Below are positions 26,930 through 36,935 of a stretch of DNA of 64,000 nucleotides, piece after piece; within the stretch, counting starts at the first letter, position 1, and every line of letters starts with the position of its first letter. Origin of the DNA: Megasphaera hutchinsoni (GTDB lineage: Bacteria; Bacillota; Negativicutes; Veillonellales; Megasphaeraceae); the NCBI RefSeq assembly GCF_001553405.1, contig NZ_KQ960941.1, positions 6,477 to 70,476 of the forward strand. The letters are read 5' to 3'. Under the pieces are notes generated by a model. It saw nothing but the letters and a program-made list of their open reading frames with translations, ran no database searches and was not told the origin of the DNA. The translations under genes and the position numbers were made by a program.

Positions 26930-26967
26930 TTGGTTCACCTCCCTGCATTATAAGAACACTAAAACAG

Positions 26968-26996
26968 ATTTTATCATAATACAGGCAAAAAATCAA
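26968..26996 (-). promoter_or_regulatory. Promoter of rpsT
   Basis: Reading the minus strand: TTGATT, 17 bases, TAAAAT, with the -35 inside the fba terminator stem. Confidence 0.55.
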
Positions 26997-27026
26997 TACA
27001 TCTAAGGTGGAGATGTATTGATTTTT
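26988..27026 (-). terminator. Terminator of the rluD-like/fba operon
   Basis: A perfect 16-bp stem AAAAATCAATACATCT/AGATGTATTGATTTTT directly after the fba stop. Confidence 0.93.
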
Positions 27027-27033
27027 CTTACCA

Positions 27034-27999
27034 TTATGCTTGTCCTTCTGAACCTAATACGTGTTTAATTTTATGTGCGACAATATCATAAATGTTTTGG
27101 CGACCGTCTTTTAAATATTCGCGTGGATCAAAATGTTCAGGATGTGCTGTTAGATGTTGTCGCACGCCTGCTGTTAAGCCTAACCGTAAGTCGGAATCGA
27201 TGTTTATTTTGCATACGGCCATGGTGGCTGATTTACGTAATTGATCTTCTGGGATACCGATGGCATCAGGCATTTTTCCTCCATTGGCATTGATGATTTT
27301 TACATATTCGGGTACAACCGAGGAAGCCCCGTGTAAAACGATCGGGAAATTAGGCAAACGATCGGCTATTTGGGCTAAAATGTCAAACCGTAATTCTGGT
27401 GGAACCCATACGCCTTCGGCATTGCGTTTGCATTGGGCAGGGGTGAATTTGTAAGCACCATGACTGGTTCCAATGGCAATGGCTAATGAATCAACACCTG
27501 TTCGCGATACAAATTCTTCTACTTCTTCCGGGCGAGTGTACATTGCATCCGCAGCAGCTACTTTTACATCGTCTTCAATACCCGCTAGTTTTCCTAATTC
27601 GCCTTCAACTACAACGCCGTGTGCGTGTGCATAGTCTACGACTTTTTTAGTTAAGGCGATATTATCTTCAAAGTCATATTTAGAAGCATCAATCATTACG
27701 GAAGTAAATCCGCTATCGATACAATCTTTGCAAATTTCAAAATCGGCACCATGATCTAAGTGTAAGGCAACAGGAATATCATGTTCTTCTAATGCCGCTT
27801 CAACGAGATGCCGTAAATAGGCTGGTCTCGCATATTTTCTTGCTCCGGCAGAAGCCTGTAAAATAATTGGTGAATGTAAATCAGCCGCAGCATCGGTGAC
27901 GCCTTGGACGATTTCCATATTGTTAATATTAAAAGCTCCGATTGCATAATGACCTTCATATGCTTTTTTAAACATTTCTGTGGTACCTATTAATGGCAT
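27034..27999 (-). CDS. fba: Fructose-bisphosphate aldolase, class II
   Basis: A 321-residue zinc aldolase of glycolysis and gluconeogenesis, cleaving fructose 1,6-bisphosphate. Visible: GAFNINNMEIVQG at the N-terminus, the zinc and catalytic segment LHLDHGADFE (Asp base and His ligand), VEGELGKLAGIED, the zinc His in GTSHGAYKF, and VLHGASSV. TTAGGAGG precedes the ATG. It is 12 bases downstream of the pseudouridine synthase, so the two are one transcript. Confidence 0.96.
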   Translation of the reverse strand: MPLIGTTEMFKKAYEGHYAIGAFNINNMEIVQGVTDAAADLHSPIILQASAGARKYARPAYLRHLVEAALEEHDIPVALHLDHGADFEICKDCIDSGFTSVMIDASKYDFEDNIALTKKVVDYAHAHGVVVEGELGKLAGIEDDVKVAAADAMYTRPEEVEEFVSRTGVDSLAIAIGTSHGAYKFTPAQCKRNAEGVWVPPELRFDILAQIADRLPNFPIVLHGASSVVPEYVKIINANGGKMPDAIGIPEDQLRKSATMAVCKINIDSDLRLGLTAGVRQHLTAHPEHFDPREYLKDGRQNIYDIVAHKIKHVLGSEGQA

Positions 28000-28011
28000 G
28001 TGACATTCCTC

Positions 28012-28923
28012 CTAAGTAAATTGTGACAGGGGTCTAAGTAGATGTTCCCATCGGGCTTGTATTAGTAATGATTGCATATCTGGCGGTAAAGGTGCAGTAA
28101 TAAATAGGTGCTTGTGGGTGATGGGGTGAATGAGTTCCATTGCACAAGCGTGCAGTGCTTGCCGGGATATTTTGTCTTGCGTGCCTCCATATAGATCATC
28201 GCCGATGAGTGGATACCCTAAGGCACTGCAATGAACACGAATTTGATGTGTTCTACCTGTTGCCAGAAATATTTGTAGTAAACTGTACGTTTCATTCATG
28301 GCCAATCTTGTCATATAGGATTGTGCTGGTTTACCGTCATTGTCGACATGACGTTTAATAATACTAGCGGGCTCTCGTGCAATGGGCATGTTTATAGTAG
28401 CTAAGGAAGCCGGAAAATACCCTGTTACGATAGCCCAATATACTCTTCTGTATAATAATTTTTGTTTATCAAACAGGGATTGTATATGTGGTTCTTTGGC
28501 AATGAGACAAAGACCGGAAGTATTTTTGTCCAGGCGATGAACGGGATGATAGCCTCTATATTGATTGGTAGTGTTATAATAATAAGCCACGGCATTTGCT
28601 AATGTTCCCTGACGTTGTGCAGATGTGGGATGCATCAGTAATCCTGCCGCTTTATCGATGATAAGTAGATAGTCATCTTCATAGGCAATACGAATGGGGA
28701 TGTATTCTGGTTCAAAAGCATTGCGTATAGGCAAGGTTATACATATTGTATCCCCTGTATGAACCATATGGTAAGGGGGAACGATAATGCCGTTACAACG
28801 ACATGTTCCGTTATGTTTTATCCGGCGACGTAGTGTCGACGATATGCCTGACATTTTTAATGCACTGCTTAAGGTTGTCGGTTTTCGTAATGGTCCTACC
28901 GTAAAATGAATCATACATCTCAT
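28012..28923 (-). CDS. RluA-family pseudouridine synthase (RluD-like)
   Basis: A 303-residue enzyme that isomerises uridine to pseudouridine in rRNA or tRNA. Visible: an N-terminal S4-like region (LSSALKMSGISSTLRRRIK), then the catalytic block with the Asp of HPVHRLDKNTSGL and the segments TGRTHQIRVH and GYPLIGDDLYGG. The start is at 28923; the next Met, three codons in, is also possible. It is the first gene of the unit with fba. RluC versus RluD identity cannot be settled from sequence alone. Confidence 0.92.
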   Translation of the reverse strand: MRCMIHFTVGPLRKPTTLSSALKMSGISSTLRRRIKHNGTCRCNGIIVPPYHMVHTGDTICITLPIRNAFEPEYIPIRIAYEDDYLLIIDKAAGLLMHPTSAQRQGTLANAVAYYYNTTNQYRGYHPVHRLDKNTSGLCLIAKEPHIQSLFDKQKLLYRRVYWAIVTGYFPASLATINMPIAREPASIIKRHVDNDGKPAQSYMTRLAMNETYSLLQIFLATGRTHQIRVHCSALGYPLIGDDLYGGTQDKISRQALHACAMELIHPITHKHLFITAPLPPDMQSLLIQARWEHLLRPLSQFT

Positions 28924-29119
28924 CCTATTTCTTCTGTCTATGTTTATTATACCTAAAGTGTGCTAATAAATCTATATCAAATTAGTGCGATTATAGAGGT
29001 GTGTTCATAGCGTATTTTAGCGGAAAAACGAAAGATTGGTAAATTTGTATTGGAAAAAAGGAAATTTTTATATGTAAATAGAATATTATACAATATACGG
29101 GAATAGAAAGGTGAGGTCC

Positions 29120-30931
29120 ATGAAAAAGTTTTCTTCTGCATTTTTGGAACAAGTGCGAGAAGCAAATGATATTGTATCGGTTATATCAGAATATGTTTCA
29201 TTAAAGAAGCAGGGACAAAATTTTTGGGCATGCTGTCCATTTCATCATGAAAAAACGGCATCGTTTAGTGTATCTGCAGAAAAAGGCTTTTTTTACTGTT
29301 TTGGTTGTCATGCTGCAGGAGATGTGTTTTCTTTTGTGATGAAGCAAGAAAATTTATCTTTTGTGGAAGCGGTTGAACGATTAGCAGAGCGAGTACATAT
29401 GCCGTTACCACAAGTAGAGGAAACACCCACCGAAAAAGCTCGAGATGAATTGAAAAAGCAATTATTGGAAATTAATGAGATGGCTAGTAATTTTTTTCAT
29501 AATTGCTTAATGAAAACTTCTTTGGGAAAGGAGGGGTTAGTATATTTTCATCATCGCGAAGTTACGGATGACACCATTCGTGCATTTAAGTTGGGATATG
29601 CACCCGATGGTTGGACCACGTTAACGGATGCTTTTCAAAAACGAGGAATCGCCGGTTCGTTGTTGGTACAATTAGGTTTGGCGAAAGAAAAGAATGGGCG
29701 ATATTATGATGCTTTTCGCAGACGTGTCATTTTTCCTATTCGTGATGGTCGCGGCCGTATCGTTGGTTTTGGCGGACGTGTTTTGGATGATAGTAAACCG
29801 AAATATTTAAACTCACCTGAAACGCCTATTTTTAATAAGCGAAAATTGTTATTTGCTATGGATTTGTCGCATGAAGCGATATATAAAAAAAAGCAGGCGA
29901 TTTTAGTAGAAGGATATATGGATGTTATTTCATTACATAATCGGGGGATTACGAATGTTGTAGCCTCATTGGGAACGGCTTTTACGGTAGAACAGGCACG
30001 GTTATTACAGCGGCAAGCATCAGATTTAGTGTTAGCATATGATATGGATGCGGCGGGGAGAAAGGCAACATTACGGGCCTTGGAAATAGGAAGAGGGCTG
30101 CATTTACATATTCGTGTTTTATCGTTGCCGCAGGGAAAAGATCCGGATGAATACATTAAACACTTTGGACCGGAGGCGTTACAAAAGGCTGTACAAGAAG
30201 CACCGCATGCTTTAGATTATCTATTACAGACGGCAGTAGGGACTCATGATAGTACGACCTTTGAAGGAAAGTCGGCTATTACGGCGATGTTGCTACCTGT
30301 TTTAGCACTTGTTGATAATCGTATTGTATTAGAGTCTTTTTTGTCTAAAATGGCACGTACGTTGCACGTTGATGAAACGGCTGTACGCAGTGAATTTAAT
30401 CGATATTTAAAACAACATCCTGAAACGGCACAAGTGCCTGTTGTTATTACGCCTAAGTTAGCTTATCAATTGACGGATAAACGGGGGACAGAACCAATGG
30501 CGGTGGCGGAAGAAAATATCTTGCGCTTTTTATTGGAACATCCTTCGGAGTGTCAACGGATTATTACACAAATTGAGGATGGTTTATTTCAACAGCCTGT
30601 ACGGCGTCATATATATCAGATTATTATTAGTGCTTATAATGAAAATCATTCGTATACAGCATCAGATATTCAAATGCGATTAACACCGGAAGAAGCAGAG
30701 GAATTAGCACGAATTATGATATTACAAGATGTGCCGCTCGATGAACAAGTAGTATTAGATTATGCTAAGCGTTTTCGTTTAACCGCATTGCAGAATCAAT
30801 ATCTTGAATGGAGTAAGCGTGCTGCTGAGTACAGTCGTACGGGGAATCAAAAGGTTATTGAAGCATTAAAAGAATGTCAACGGCTCAATGAAGAAATAAA
30901 GAAAGTGTCTTGTAGAGAGGAAAGGAGCTAA
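29120..30931 (+). CDS. dnaG: DNA primase
   Basis: A 603-residue primase making RNA primers at replication forks. Domains: N-terminal CHC2 zinc finger ([13 protein letters not shown] then [11 protein letters not shown]), catalytic core with [11 protein letters not shown], the TOPRIM motif [13 protein letters not shown] and AYDMDAAG metal site, and a C-terminal DnaB-binding region. ATG 29120 with AAGGTGAGG upstream is preferred to the GTG at 29111. rpoD follows 5 bases later, as in the Firmicute macromolecular-synthesis operon. Confidence 0.97.
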   Translation: MKKFSSAFLEQVREANDIVSVISEYVSLKKQGQNFWACCPFHHEKTASFSVSAEKGFFYCFGCHAAGDVFSFVMKQENLSFVEAVERLAERVHMPLPQVEETPTEKARDELKKQLLEINEMASNFFHNCLMKTSLGKEGLVYFHHREVTDDTIRAFKLGYAPDGWTTLTDAFQKRGIAGSLLVQLGLAKEKNGRYYDAFRRRVIFPIRDGRGRIVGFGGRVLDDSKPKYLNSPETPIFNKRKLLFAMDLSHEAIYKKKQAILVEGYMDVISLHNRGITNVVASLGTAFTVEQARLLQRQASDLVLAYDMDAAGRKATLRALEIGRGLHLHIRVLSLPQGKDPDEYIKHFGPEALQKAVQEAPHALDYLLQTAVGTHDSTTFEGKSAITAMLLPVLALVDNRIVLESFLSKMARTLHVDETAVRSEFNRYLKQHPETAQVPVVITPKLAYQLTDKRGTEPMAVAEENILRFLLEHPSECQRIITQIEDGLFQQPVRRHIYQIIISAYNENHSYTASDIQMRLTPEEAEELARIMILQDVPLDEQVVLDYAKRFRLTALQNQYLEWSKRAAEYSRTGNQKVIEALKECQRLNEEIKKVSCREERS

Positions 30932-30936
30932 TTATT

Positions 30937-32223
30937 ATGGTAAATACTAAAAAGGCCAAGGGAATGAACGAAGTAGAAAAAGAAAATATAACAGTGAAAT
31001 CGAAAAAAGAGAGTACGAAAAAAGGCACCAAAAAAGTGGTAAAAAGGGGAAAAACTAAGGTAGATGCTACATTAAATGAAAATGATCGGCGTAAAATAGT
31101 AATGGAACATATAACTCAGCTCATTCAGTTGGGGCAAAAGCAGGGGTGCTTGACCTATACAGAGATTATGAATGTTATGGAAGAAGATGATTTGAATCCG
31201 GAACAAATCGATAAAATGTATGAAGTATTTGCCGATAAGGGAATCGATATTGTGGGGGAAGATACGAATAATTCAGAACATGATGCACTAGATGAGGAAG
31301 CGGAAAATACAGAACAAGTACCAGATATACGCAATGTTGATTTAAGTGTTCCTGATGGCATTAATATTGATGATCCGGTGCGGATGTATTTAAAAGAAAT
31401 TGGACGAGTACCATTATTATCAGCAGAAGAAGAAATTACGTTAGCAAAGGCTATTGAAAAGGGAAATATGGAAGATGCGACGGAAGCGGATATTAAAAAT
31501 GGGATTACGGCAAAGAAAAAATTAACAGATGCTAATTTACGGTTAGTTGTTAGTATTGCGAAACGATATGTTGGTCGGGGAATGTTGTTTTTAGATTTGA
31601 TTCAAGAAGGAAATTTAGGTTTATTAAAAGCAGTAGATAAATTTGATTATAGTAAAGGGTATAAATTTAGTACATATGCTACGTGGTGGATTCGGCAGGC
31701 AATCACTCGTGCGATTGCCGATCAGGCTAGAACGATTCGGATACCCGTACATATGGTGGAAACGATTAATAAATTAGTTCGTATTTCGCGTCAGCTTATC
31801 CAAGAAAAGGGAAGAGATGCTTTGCCTGAAGAAATTGCTGAACGCATGGAGATTCCCGTAGAAAGAGTAAGGGAAATCATGAAGATTTCGCAAGAACCGG
31901 TTTCTTTAGAAACGCCGATTGGAGAAGAAGAAGATTCGCATTTAGGTGATTTTATTGAAGACCAAGATGCGGTAGCACCCGATGAAGCTGCAGCATTTAT
32001 TTTATTAAAAGAGCAAATTGAAGAGGTATTCTCCTGTCTTACTGAACGGGAACGAAAGGTGTTATATCTTCGCTTTGGTTTAAAAGATGGGCGACAGCGT
32101 ACATTAGAAGAGGTTGGTCAATATTTCAATGTTACGAGAGAACGAATTAGACAGATTGAAGGTAAAGCTTTAGGAAAATTAAGAAATTGGGGAAAAAGAG
32201 AAAAAATTAAAGATTTTCTTTAA
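30937..32223 (+). CDS. rpoD: RNA polymerase primary sigma factor (sigma-A/RpoD)
   Basis: A 428-residue housekeeping sigma. A Lys-rich N-terminal tail (about 45 residues) precedes region 1.1; then [17 protein letters not shown] (1.2), region 2 with [17 protein letters not shown] and [17 protein letters not shown] (-10 recognition), region 3 [13 protein letters not shown], and region 4 [20 protein letters not shown] (-35 helix-turn-helix). AAAGGAG precedes the ATG. It is cotranscribed with dnaG. Confidence 0.97.
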   Translation: MVNTKKAKGMNEVEKENITVKSKKESTKKGTKKVVKRGKTKVDATLNENDRRKIVMEHITQLIQLGQKQGCLTYTEIMNVMEEDDLNPEQIDKMYEVFADKGIDIVGEDTNNSEHDALDEEAENTEQVPDIRNVDLSVPDGINIDDPVRMYLKEIGRVPLLSAEEEITLAKAIEKGNMEDATEADIKNGITAKKKLTDANLRLVVSIAKRYVGRGMLFLDLIQEGNLGLLKAVDKFDYSKGYKFSTYATWWIRQAITRAIADQARTIRIPVHMVETINKLVRISRQLIQEKGRDALPEEIAERMEIPVERVREIMKISQEPVSLETPIGEEEDSHLGDFIEDQDAVAPDEAAAFILLKEQIEEVFSCLTERERKVLYLRFGLKDGRQRTLEEVGQYFNVTRERIRQIEGKALGKLRNWGKREKIKDFL

Positions 32224-32226
32224 GAC

Positions 32227-32255
32227 TTGACGATGTAGGTGTAATCATGTACAAT
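32227..32255 (+). promoter_or_regulatory. Promoter of the tRNA gene
   Basis: TTGACG, 17 bases, TACAAT, starting 4 bases after the rpoD stop and ending 27 bases before the tRNA. Confidence 0.8.
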
Positions 32256-32282
32256 AACTGGGTAAGGTTTTCCTTATCCTAT

Positions 32283-32357
32283 GGGCCTATAGCTCAGTGG
32301 TAGAGCCACCGGCTCATAACCGGTTGGTCCCTGGTTCAAATCCAGGTGGGCCCACCA
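32283..32357 (+). tRNA. tRNA with CAT anticodon (elongator Met or Ile2)
   Basis: A complete 75-base cloverleaf with encoded CCA: acceptor GGGCCTA/TGGGCCC, D arm with a short loop, anticodon stem ACCGG/CCGGT around loop CTCATAA, T arm CCTGG/CCAGG with TTCAAAT. G1-C72 pairing excludes the initiator. The acceptor, D arm and TTGGTC-CTGGTTCAA stretch resemble tRNA-Ile2 (lysidine-modified) of other bacteria, but Met versus Ile2 cannot be settled without tilS-recognition analysis. Confidence 0.93.
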
Positions 32358-32392
32358 AAAAAAAAGACTGTCTATGACAGTCTTTTTTTATT
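32358..32392 (+). terminator. Terminator of the tRNA gene
   Basis: AAAAAAAGACTGTC-TAT-GACAGTCTTTTTTT directly after CCA. Confidence 0.95.
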
Positions 32393-32398
32393 TTATTT

Positions 32399-32629
32399 TT
32401 AAAAGGAATGTTTTCCTAGAACCGGGTGAATGCAAGGCTTTAATGTTAGATGTTCAATTAAATAAGCTGCTTGTTCGAGGGAAATATCATCTTTCTTTTT
32501 GTCGTGTTCAAAAATGCAAATAGGAGAGGTTGAACCTACTTCGCCTCCAGGTAAATAAACATATTCATTTGTTTCGGCATCACCAAAAATAATGCCAGAT
32601 AAGAGGTGACTTTTAGCAATCTGACTCAT
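32399..32629 (-). CDS. Hypothetical protein (76 aa), family not recognised
   Basis: A small soluble protein, MSQIAKSHLLSGIIFG, with a beta-rich middle (NEYVYLPGGEVGSTSPICIF). I start it at 32629, seven bases after AAGGAG; the in-frame ATG at 32647 lies upstream of that site. It overlaps the 3' end of the metallophosphoesterase gene by 17 bases, so it is translated from the same message. Confidence 0.6.
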   Translation of the reverse strand: MSQIAKSHLLSGIIFGDAETNEYVYLPGGEVGSTSPICIFEHDKKKDDISLEQAAYLIEHLTLKPCIHPVLGKHSF

Positions 32630-33353
32630 AAGGAACTCCTTTTTCATTTATTTTTATCTCTAAGAGTTTGCATTCGCGATAATCAGCAGAAACTAAGTGT
32701 AGTAAGGTTTCATCATATTTTCGAGGAAATATAGAATGGGGAGTTAGACCATGGAGATGACCGAAAATACAAAGGGGAACATGATATTTTTTTAGTAATT
32801 CTGTAAATCCGCTAGGATGAAATAAATCGTGCACAGGGGGGTAATGAAGCAATAAAATGGTGCATAGGCAATTTAATGTAACCGCCTCTTGTAAGGTTCG
32901 TTCTACGCGTAATAATTCTCGGCGATACGGCTTTGCATCTTTTTCTGGATGAAAGTGTTTATCGTTAGGACAAAGCCAACCATGGGTGCCACAAATGGCA
33001 AAACGACCATCGTGTGTGACTATGGTAGTACCGTATAAGTATTGCATTCTATTTCCTGCATCTAAGCGATTTAATTTTCCCGCACTTTCCCACCAGTAAT
33101 CATGATTACCTCTAATTATAATTTTATGACCTGGTAAAGCACGAATTTCATCTAAATCTTCTTGTGCTTCTTGTAATCGCATTGCCCAAGAGGTATCTCC
33201 CGCTATTAACACGGTATCCTTTTCTGTTACGCGATTTTTCCAATCTTCTTGAATACGAAGCCAATGGTTTTTCCAGCGAGAACCAAATATTTCCATTGGT
33301 TTTTTTGGAGGATGTCCAGATAAATGTAAATCTCCAATGGCAAATAAACGCAT
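32613..33353 (-). CDS. Metallophosphoesterase, calcineurin-like
   Basis: A 246-residue cytoplasmic phosphoesterase with all metal motifs: DLHLSG, AGDTSWAM, IRGNHDYWW, LLHYPP and FGHLHG. The substrate is unknown; relatives act on nucleotides or phosphodiesters. It has a good ribosome site (AAAGGAT) and lies 12 bases after the GalT-like gene, forming a three-gene unit with the neighbours on either side. Confidence 0.88.
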   Translation of the reverse strand: MRLFAIGDLHLSGHPPKKPMEIFGSRWKNHWLRIQEDWKNRVTEKDTVLIAGDTSWAMRLQEAQEDLDEIRALPGHKIIIRGNHDYWWESAGKLNRLDAGNRMQYLYGTTIVTHDGRFAICGTHGWLCPNDKHFHPEKDAKPYRRELLRVERTLQEAVTLNCLCTILLLHYPPVHDLFHPSGFTELLKKYHVPLCIFGHLHGLTPHSIFPRKYDETLLHLVSADYRECKLLEIKINEKGVPYESDC

Positions 33354-33365
33354 ATTTTATCCTTT

Positions 33366-34142
33366 CTATGTAAGAATTGCTTGTTTTAATTTATCAATAA
33401 AAGGAGTTGTTTCTTCCTCTGTTGCAATTTGCGGAACCATGTATCCTACAAACAGAGGATTAGTTAAGAAACGTGGGACTATTTTAACATATAAATTAGT
33501 ATCACCGGGAAAATCATAATAAAAAACATTGTAGCTATGACTGATTTGCGTTAAAATATAATGTGCTGTTTTTTGCATATACAACACAGGATAATTTAGG
33601 GCATAATGATTTTTTATAATAAAATTAATTTCATAAAACCCGATAATGGGTCGAATGGAAAGATTTATTTCTAATGATTCCTCATGTAGCAGTGGTGTAC
33701 CGATAAAATGATAATGCTTGATATCTTCGTGATAATCATAGTTTTTTAAGCCGATGATTTGACTATGAGGGTGATGAATTGAGCCGCCAGACATACGTCC
33801 ATAGTTGCGATATAATAATACGGAGGCAAATTTATTCATTGCTTTTACTTGATCCCATTTCTCTAAACAAAAAGATATCAAGTTTACTGCATAAGCAAGC
33901 GAATAAGAAGAAAAATCGTCATTACATTTGTCACTTTCGATGACTAAGGTTTGCCACGTGTCTTTTAAAACAGGATAGGCATTTTCCAACCAAATCATGG
34001 TATCACGTTTTTCTAATATGTTTTTTAAATTGGTGGCATCACAAAAAGGACAATAAGTGGATGCTTTACGAACTGTATTTGGTTTCGTTTTCCCAATATC
34101 CATATTATATTTCAATAAATGTTCCAGGGGATTCCGCTCCAT
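33366..34142 (-). CDS. GalT/HIT-like protein (DUF4931-type)
   Basis: A 258-residue protein with a Cys pair STYCPFCDATN near residue 31 and SIHHPHSQIIGL near residue 120, which matches the HPH-x-Q active-site block of galactose-1-phosphate uridylyltransferase and HIT hydrolases (central His is the nucleotidyl carrier). It is shorter than GalT and matches what I know as the DUF4931 group. Likely a nucleotide transferase or hydrolase; the substrate is unknown. AAGGAGT precedes the ATG. First gene of the unit with the phosphoesterase. Confidence 0.75.
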   Translation of the reverse strand: MERNPLEHLLKYNMDIGKTKPNTVRKASTYCPFCDATNLKNILEKRDTMIWLENAYPVLKDTWQTLVIESDKCNDDFSSYSLAYAVNLISFCLEKWDQVKAMNKFASVLLYRNYGRMSGGSIHHPHSQIIGLKNYDYHEDIKHYHFIGTPLLHEESLEINLSIRPIIGFYEINFIIKNHYALNYPVLYMQKTAHYILTQISHSYNVFYYDFPGDTNLYVKIVPRFLTNPLFVGYMVPQIATEEETTPFIDKLKQAILT

Positions 34143-34254
34143 AGTAGGTACTCCTTATATGTGTATATAGTTTATTGTAGCATTGAATGTAGTTTTTTTA
34201 AATGGATTAAATAAAAATAATTATTGAGCTAACGATAAGGCAGGAGAATAGAGT

Positions 34255-35322
34255 ATGGTATGTCAAGCAAATATATATCAAACGCAATGGGCATCGTTAT
34301 TGTTCGAGTGGTTTAATCTACATAGACGAGAATTGCCGTGGCGTGAGAGTGCACGAGACCCTTATAAGGTATGGGTATCGGAAATTATGTTGCAACAAAC
34401 GAAGGTGGAAACGGTTAAACCTTATTATGAAAATTGGATTGATACGTTTCCTACATTAGAAACCTTAGCGGCAGCATCGGAAGAGGATGTGTTGCGACAA
34501 TGGCAAGGATTAGGGTATTATTCGCGAGCTCGTAATTTACATCAGGCTGTTAAAGAAGTAGTTCGGCAATATGACGGAAAAGTACCCGATACCAAACAAG
34601 AAATTATGTCCTTAAAAGGCATTGGTGAATATACGGCAGGTGCTATTTTAAGTCTTGCCTATGGCAAGGATGAAGTTGCTGTCGATGGCAATGTTTTAAG
34701 GATATTTGCACGATTATATGATATTAAGGATAATGTGTTACAGGTAGCGGTAAAACAAAAGGTTTTACAATTAGCACAAGTGCAAATACCAATGGGGCAG
34801 GCAGGAAAATTCAATGAAGCTTTAATGGATTTTGGATCACTTGTTTGCATTCCTAAACATCCGACTTGTCCGGTCTGTCCATTGCGAAGGTTATGTTTGG
34901 CTCATCAAAGGGGTTGTGAAAAGGACGTTCCTTATCGAGGTGAGAAACGAAAAGTGCCAATTGAATATTGGACTGTTGGGGTGATTAAACAAGGCGATTG
35001 TGTGTTGGTGCATCAACGTCCTGACAAGGGATTGTTAGCATCTATGTGGGAATTTCCGATGGGAGCGGGGCGTGGAAAAAAGGGTAAAGGAGCGTTAACA
35101 CAATTATTAAATCAAATAGGTGTGACGGTTGATACAACTTGGGAGCTTTTAGAGAAACGAAAACATGTTTTTTCACATAAAATTTGGCAACTAGGTATTT
35201 ATTTGATACCGTGTGTACACGGTAATACCAATTTAAGAAAGGAGTGGCAGTGGTTACCGATACAAGCGTATCAAACGGTTCCATGGGCAGGACCACATGG
35301 TAAAATCACGGCATTATTATAA
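34255..35322 (+). CDS. mutY: A/G-specific adenine glycosylase MutY
   Basis: A 355-residue base-excision enzyme removing adenine opposite 8-oxoguanine. Visible: WVSEIMLQQTKVETV, the helix-hairpin-helix with catalytic Asp (LKGIGEYTAGAILS and AVDGNVLRIFAR), the 4Fe-4S loop CIPKHPTCPVCPLRRLC, and a C-terminal NUDIX-like domain (VLVHQRPDKGLLASMWEFP) that recognises 8-oxoG. GGAG precedes the ATG. Its TAA overlaps the ATG of the next gene. Confidence 0.95.
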   Translation: MVCQANIYQTQWASLLFEWFNLHRRELPWRESARDPYKVWVSEIMLQQTKVETVKPYYENWIDTFPTLETLAAASEEDVLRQWQGLGYYSRARNLHQAVKEVVRQYDGKVPDTKQEIMSLKGIGEYTAGAILSLAYGKDEVAVDGNVLRIFARLYDIKDNVLQVAVKQKVLQLAQVQIPMGQAGKFNEALMDFGSLVCIPKHPTCPVCPLRRLCLAHQRGCEKDVPYRGEKRKVPIEYWTVGVIKQGDCVLVHQRPDKGLLASMWEFPMGAGRGKKGKGALTQLLNQIGVTVDTTWELLEKRKHVFSHKIWQLGIYLIPCVHGNTNLRKEWQWLPIQAYQTVPWAGPHGKITALL

Positions 35323-36518
35323 TGAAAGGACTTTTTTTACTGGTGTTTTTATGGATTCTATCAATAGCGATGGTAGGAACATATATTTTATTATCTTATA
35401 TTGATATACGTAAATATCAGTGCTGGTTGGTCTTAGGTGTGGGGATTTTAGGTGAATTGATATTCTTAGGGTATGCCTTTTCTTTTTCTACGCTGTCAAT
35501 GGCCTTCATAAGACAAGGGCAGTGGTTAGGTACACTTGGGATAGCAATCGTTTTGGGATTGGCTTTGGCGTTTCCTCTATTAGCACTTTGGTATGGTTTT
35601 TCATATTGGAATAAACATAGGCATAGGACTGGTGAGGGTGTGAAAGGAGAACTTATACAGTCAAAGGAATGTTCGCGTAAAGCTTTCTTAGGGGGCGTAG
35701 CATTAGGTATTCCTGTTTTGACGAGTGCTGCTTCGTTGGGCATCATGCAAGGAGAAAGTCATTTTCTGGCACTAACGTATCATCGCATTTGTACATCTAA
35801 GGTACCACTTTATTTACAGGGATATCGTATTGGACAAATTTCCGATCCTCATATGGGTTATTTTTTTAGTCCTCGCCAGTTGGATGAAGCGATACAATTG
35901 CTTTTTGTAAAAGGAATTCAAAGGTTAGCGATTACGGGTGATCTGATTGATGAATTATCTCTTTTGCCCGCATGTGAAGTGGTGTTGAAAAAATGGACTA
36001 AAAAAATTCCGCACGGAATTGATTTTTGTTATGGTAATCACGAATATTATAGAGATGTAATGAAGATTACGGCTATGCTACGACGGGCTGGTGTGCGTAT
36101 TGTAAAAAATGAAGCATATTGTGCGATAGAGGATAGAGAAACGCCTTTTTATGTTAGCGGTGTAGATTTTAGTTTTGCGAAAGGAAAAAATTTTCAGCTA
36201 GAGCGAGAGCGGTTTATAAAAAAAGCGATGCAGCATGTACCTGATAATGCTTTTGTGCTGTTATTAGCACATCATTCTGCGTTTATTAAAGAAGCATTTG
36301 CCTGGCATGTACCATTAACCTTGTGTGGGCATACGCACGGGGGACAAATTAATTTTTTATATCCGTGGGTACAAGGACATATATTTACGTATGTGCGAGG
36401 CATGTATCGTGATGTCGATTGTTATGGGTATGTTAATCGCGGCACTGGTGATTGGTTACCTGTGCGTATTGGCTGTTCAAGAGAAGTGAGTGTATTTGAG
36501 TTACAAGGTATTCGTTAA
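35322..36518 (+). CDS. Membrane-anchored metallophosphoesterase (YkuE/YaeI-like)
   Basis: A 398-residue protein. Residues 1-100 form three or four hydrophobic helices; a further hydrophobic stretch (AFLGGVALGIPVLTSAA) leads into a calcineurin-type phosphoesterase with QISDPHMG, TGDLIDE, YGNHEYY, LLAHHSAF and CGHTHGGQ. Relatives hydrolyse UDP-2,3-diacylglucosamine or other lipid-linked pyrophosphates at the membrane. Coupled to mutY by TAATG. It is the last intact chromosomal gene before the mobile-element debris. Confidence 0.87.
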   Translation: MKGLFLLVFLWILSIAMVGTYILLSYIDIRKYQCWLVLGVGILGELIFLGYAFSFSTLSMAFIRQGQWLGTLGIAIVLGLALAFPLLALWYGFSYWNKHRHRTGEGVKGELIQSKECSRKAFLGGVALGIPVLTSAASLGIMQGESHFLALTYHRICTSKVPLYLQGYRIGQISDPHMGYFFSPRQLDEAIQLLFVKGIQRLAITGDLIDELSLLPACEVVLKKWTKKIPHGIDFCYGNHEYYRDVMKITAMLRRAGVRIVKNEAYCAIEDRETPFYVSGVDFSFAKGKNFQLERERFIKKAMQHVPDNAFVLLLAHHSAFIKEAFAWHVPLTLCGHTHGGQINFLYPWVQGHIFTYVRGMYRDVDCYGYVNRGTGDWLPVRIGCSREVSVFELQGIR

Positions 36519-36636
36519 TTTCTGGGGTACATGATGAGAAAATGAGGAAGATAGGGAATAAATCCAGGTAGAGATAAAGAAATCAAAAAAAATGATATTA
36601 GGGGTATTCACTTAGGGATTTAATTCTTTGAAATTT

Positions 36637-36672
36637 ATCGGCGTAATCGGAAGTGTTTCTGGTTACGCCGAT
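36637..36672 (-). terminator. Hairpin at the end of the recombinase remnant
   Basis: A perfect 10-bp inverted repeat ATCGGCGTAA/TTACGCCGAT overlapping the recombinase remnant's stop; no long T-run. It marks the likely left end of the element. The stretch 36519-36636 before it shows no gene. Confidence 0.5.
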
Positions 36673-36935
36673 TCTGATTTATGGAGTGGAATATCGACTA
36701 CACCAATGTAACTCCACTGTATTCATATGGTTTGTTTCTTGGTTCTTGTTCCTGCTACCTTTTCCGGTTTTTCAACATAAATCTTGTCTATAAAAGTGCG
36801 AATGATCTCTGCATCGAGTTCCTGTATATCGGTGTACTGTCGTACTAATTTCAGGAAAGAATCTATATTAAGGCTTTCCTCTTGTGCTTTAGTAACAAAG
36901 GCTTCAAGTTCTGCAATCTTGTCCGTTAGTTCATG
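36663..36935 (-). pseudogene. Large serine recombinase, C-terminal remnant with in-frame TGA
   Basis: On the minus strand the frame reads HELTDKIAELEAFVTKAQEE, then SFLKLVRQYTDIQELD and IIRTFIDKIYVEKPEK, the C-terminal domain (DUF4368-like) of Tn4451/Tn5397-type large serine recombinases. A TGA at 36723-36725 interrupts it, yet the same frame continues as IQWSYIGVVDIPLHK to a TAA at 36663, as intact recombinases do. The catalytic domain is gone; its 5' side abuts a primase fragment. These enzymes excise and integrate conjugative or mobilisable elements. Confidence 0.75.

Noticed and set aside
36723-36725. TGA in the recombinase remnant as recoded (selenocysteine or suppressed) codon
   Set aside because: No SECIS-like structure was seen, the protein already lacks its catalytic domain, and neighbours are also broken; simple decay is the better explanation.
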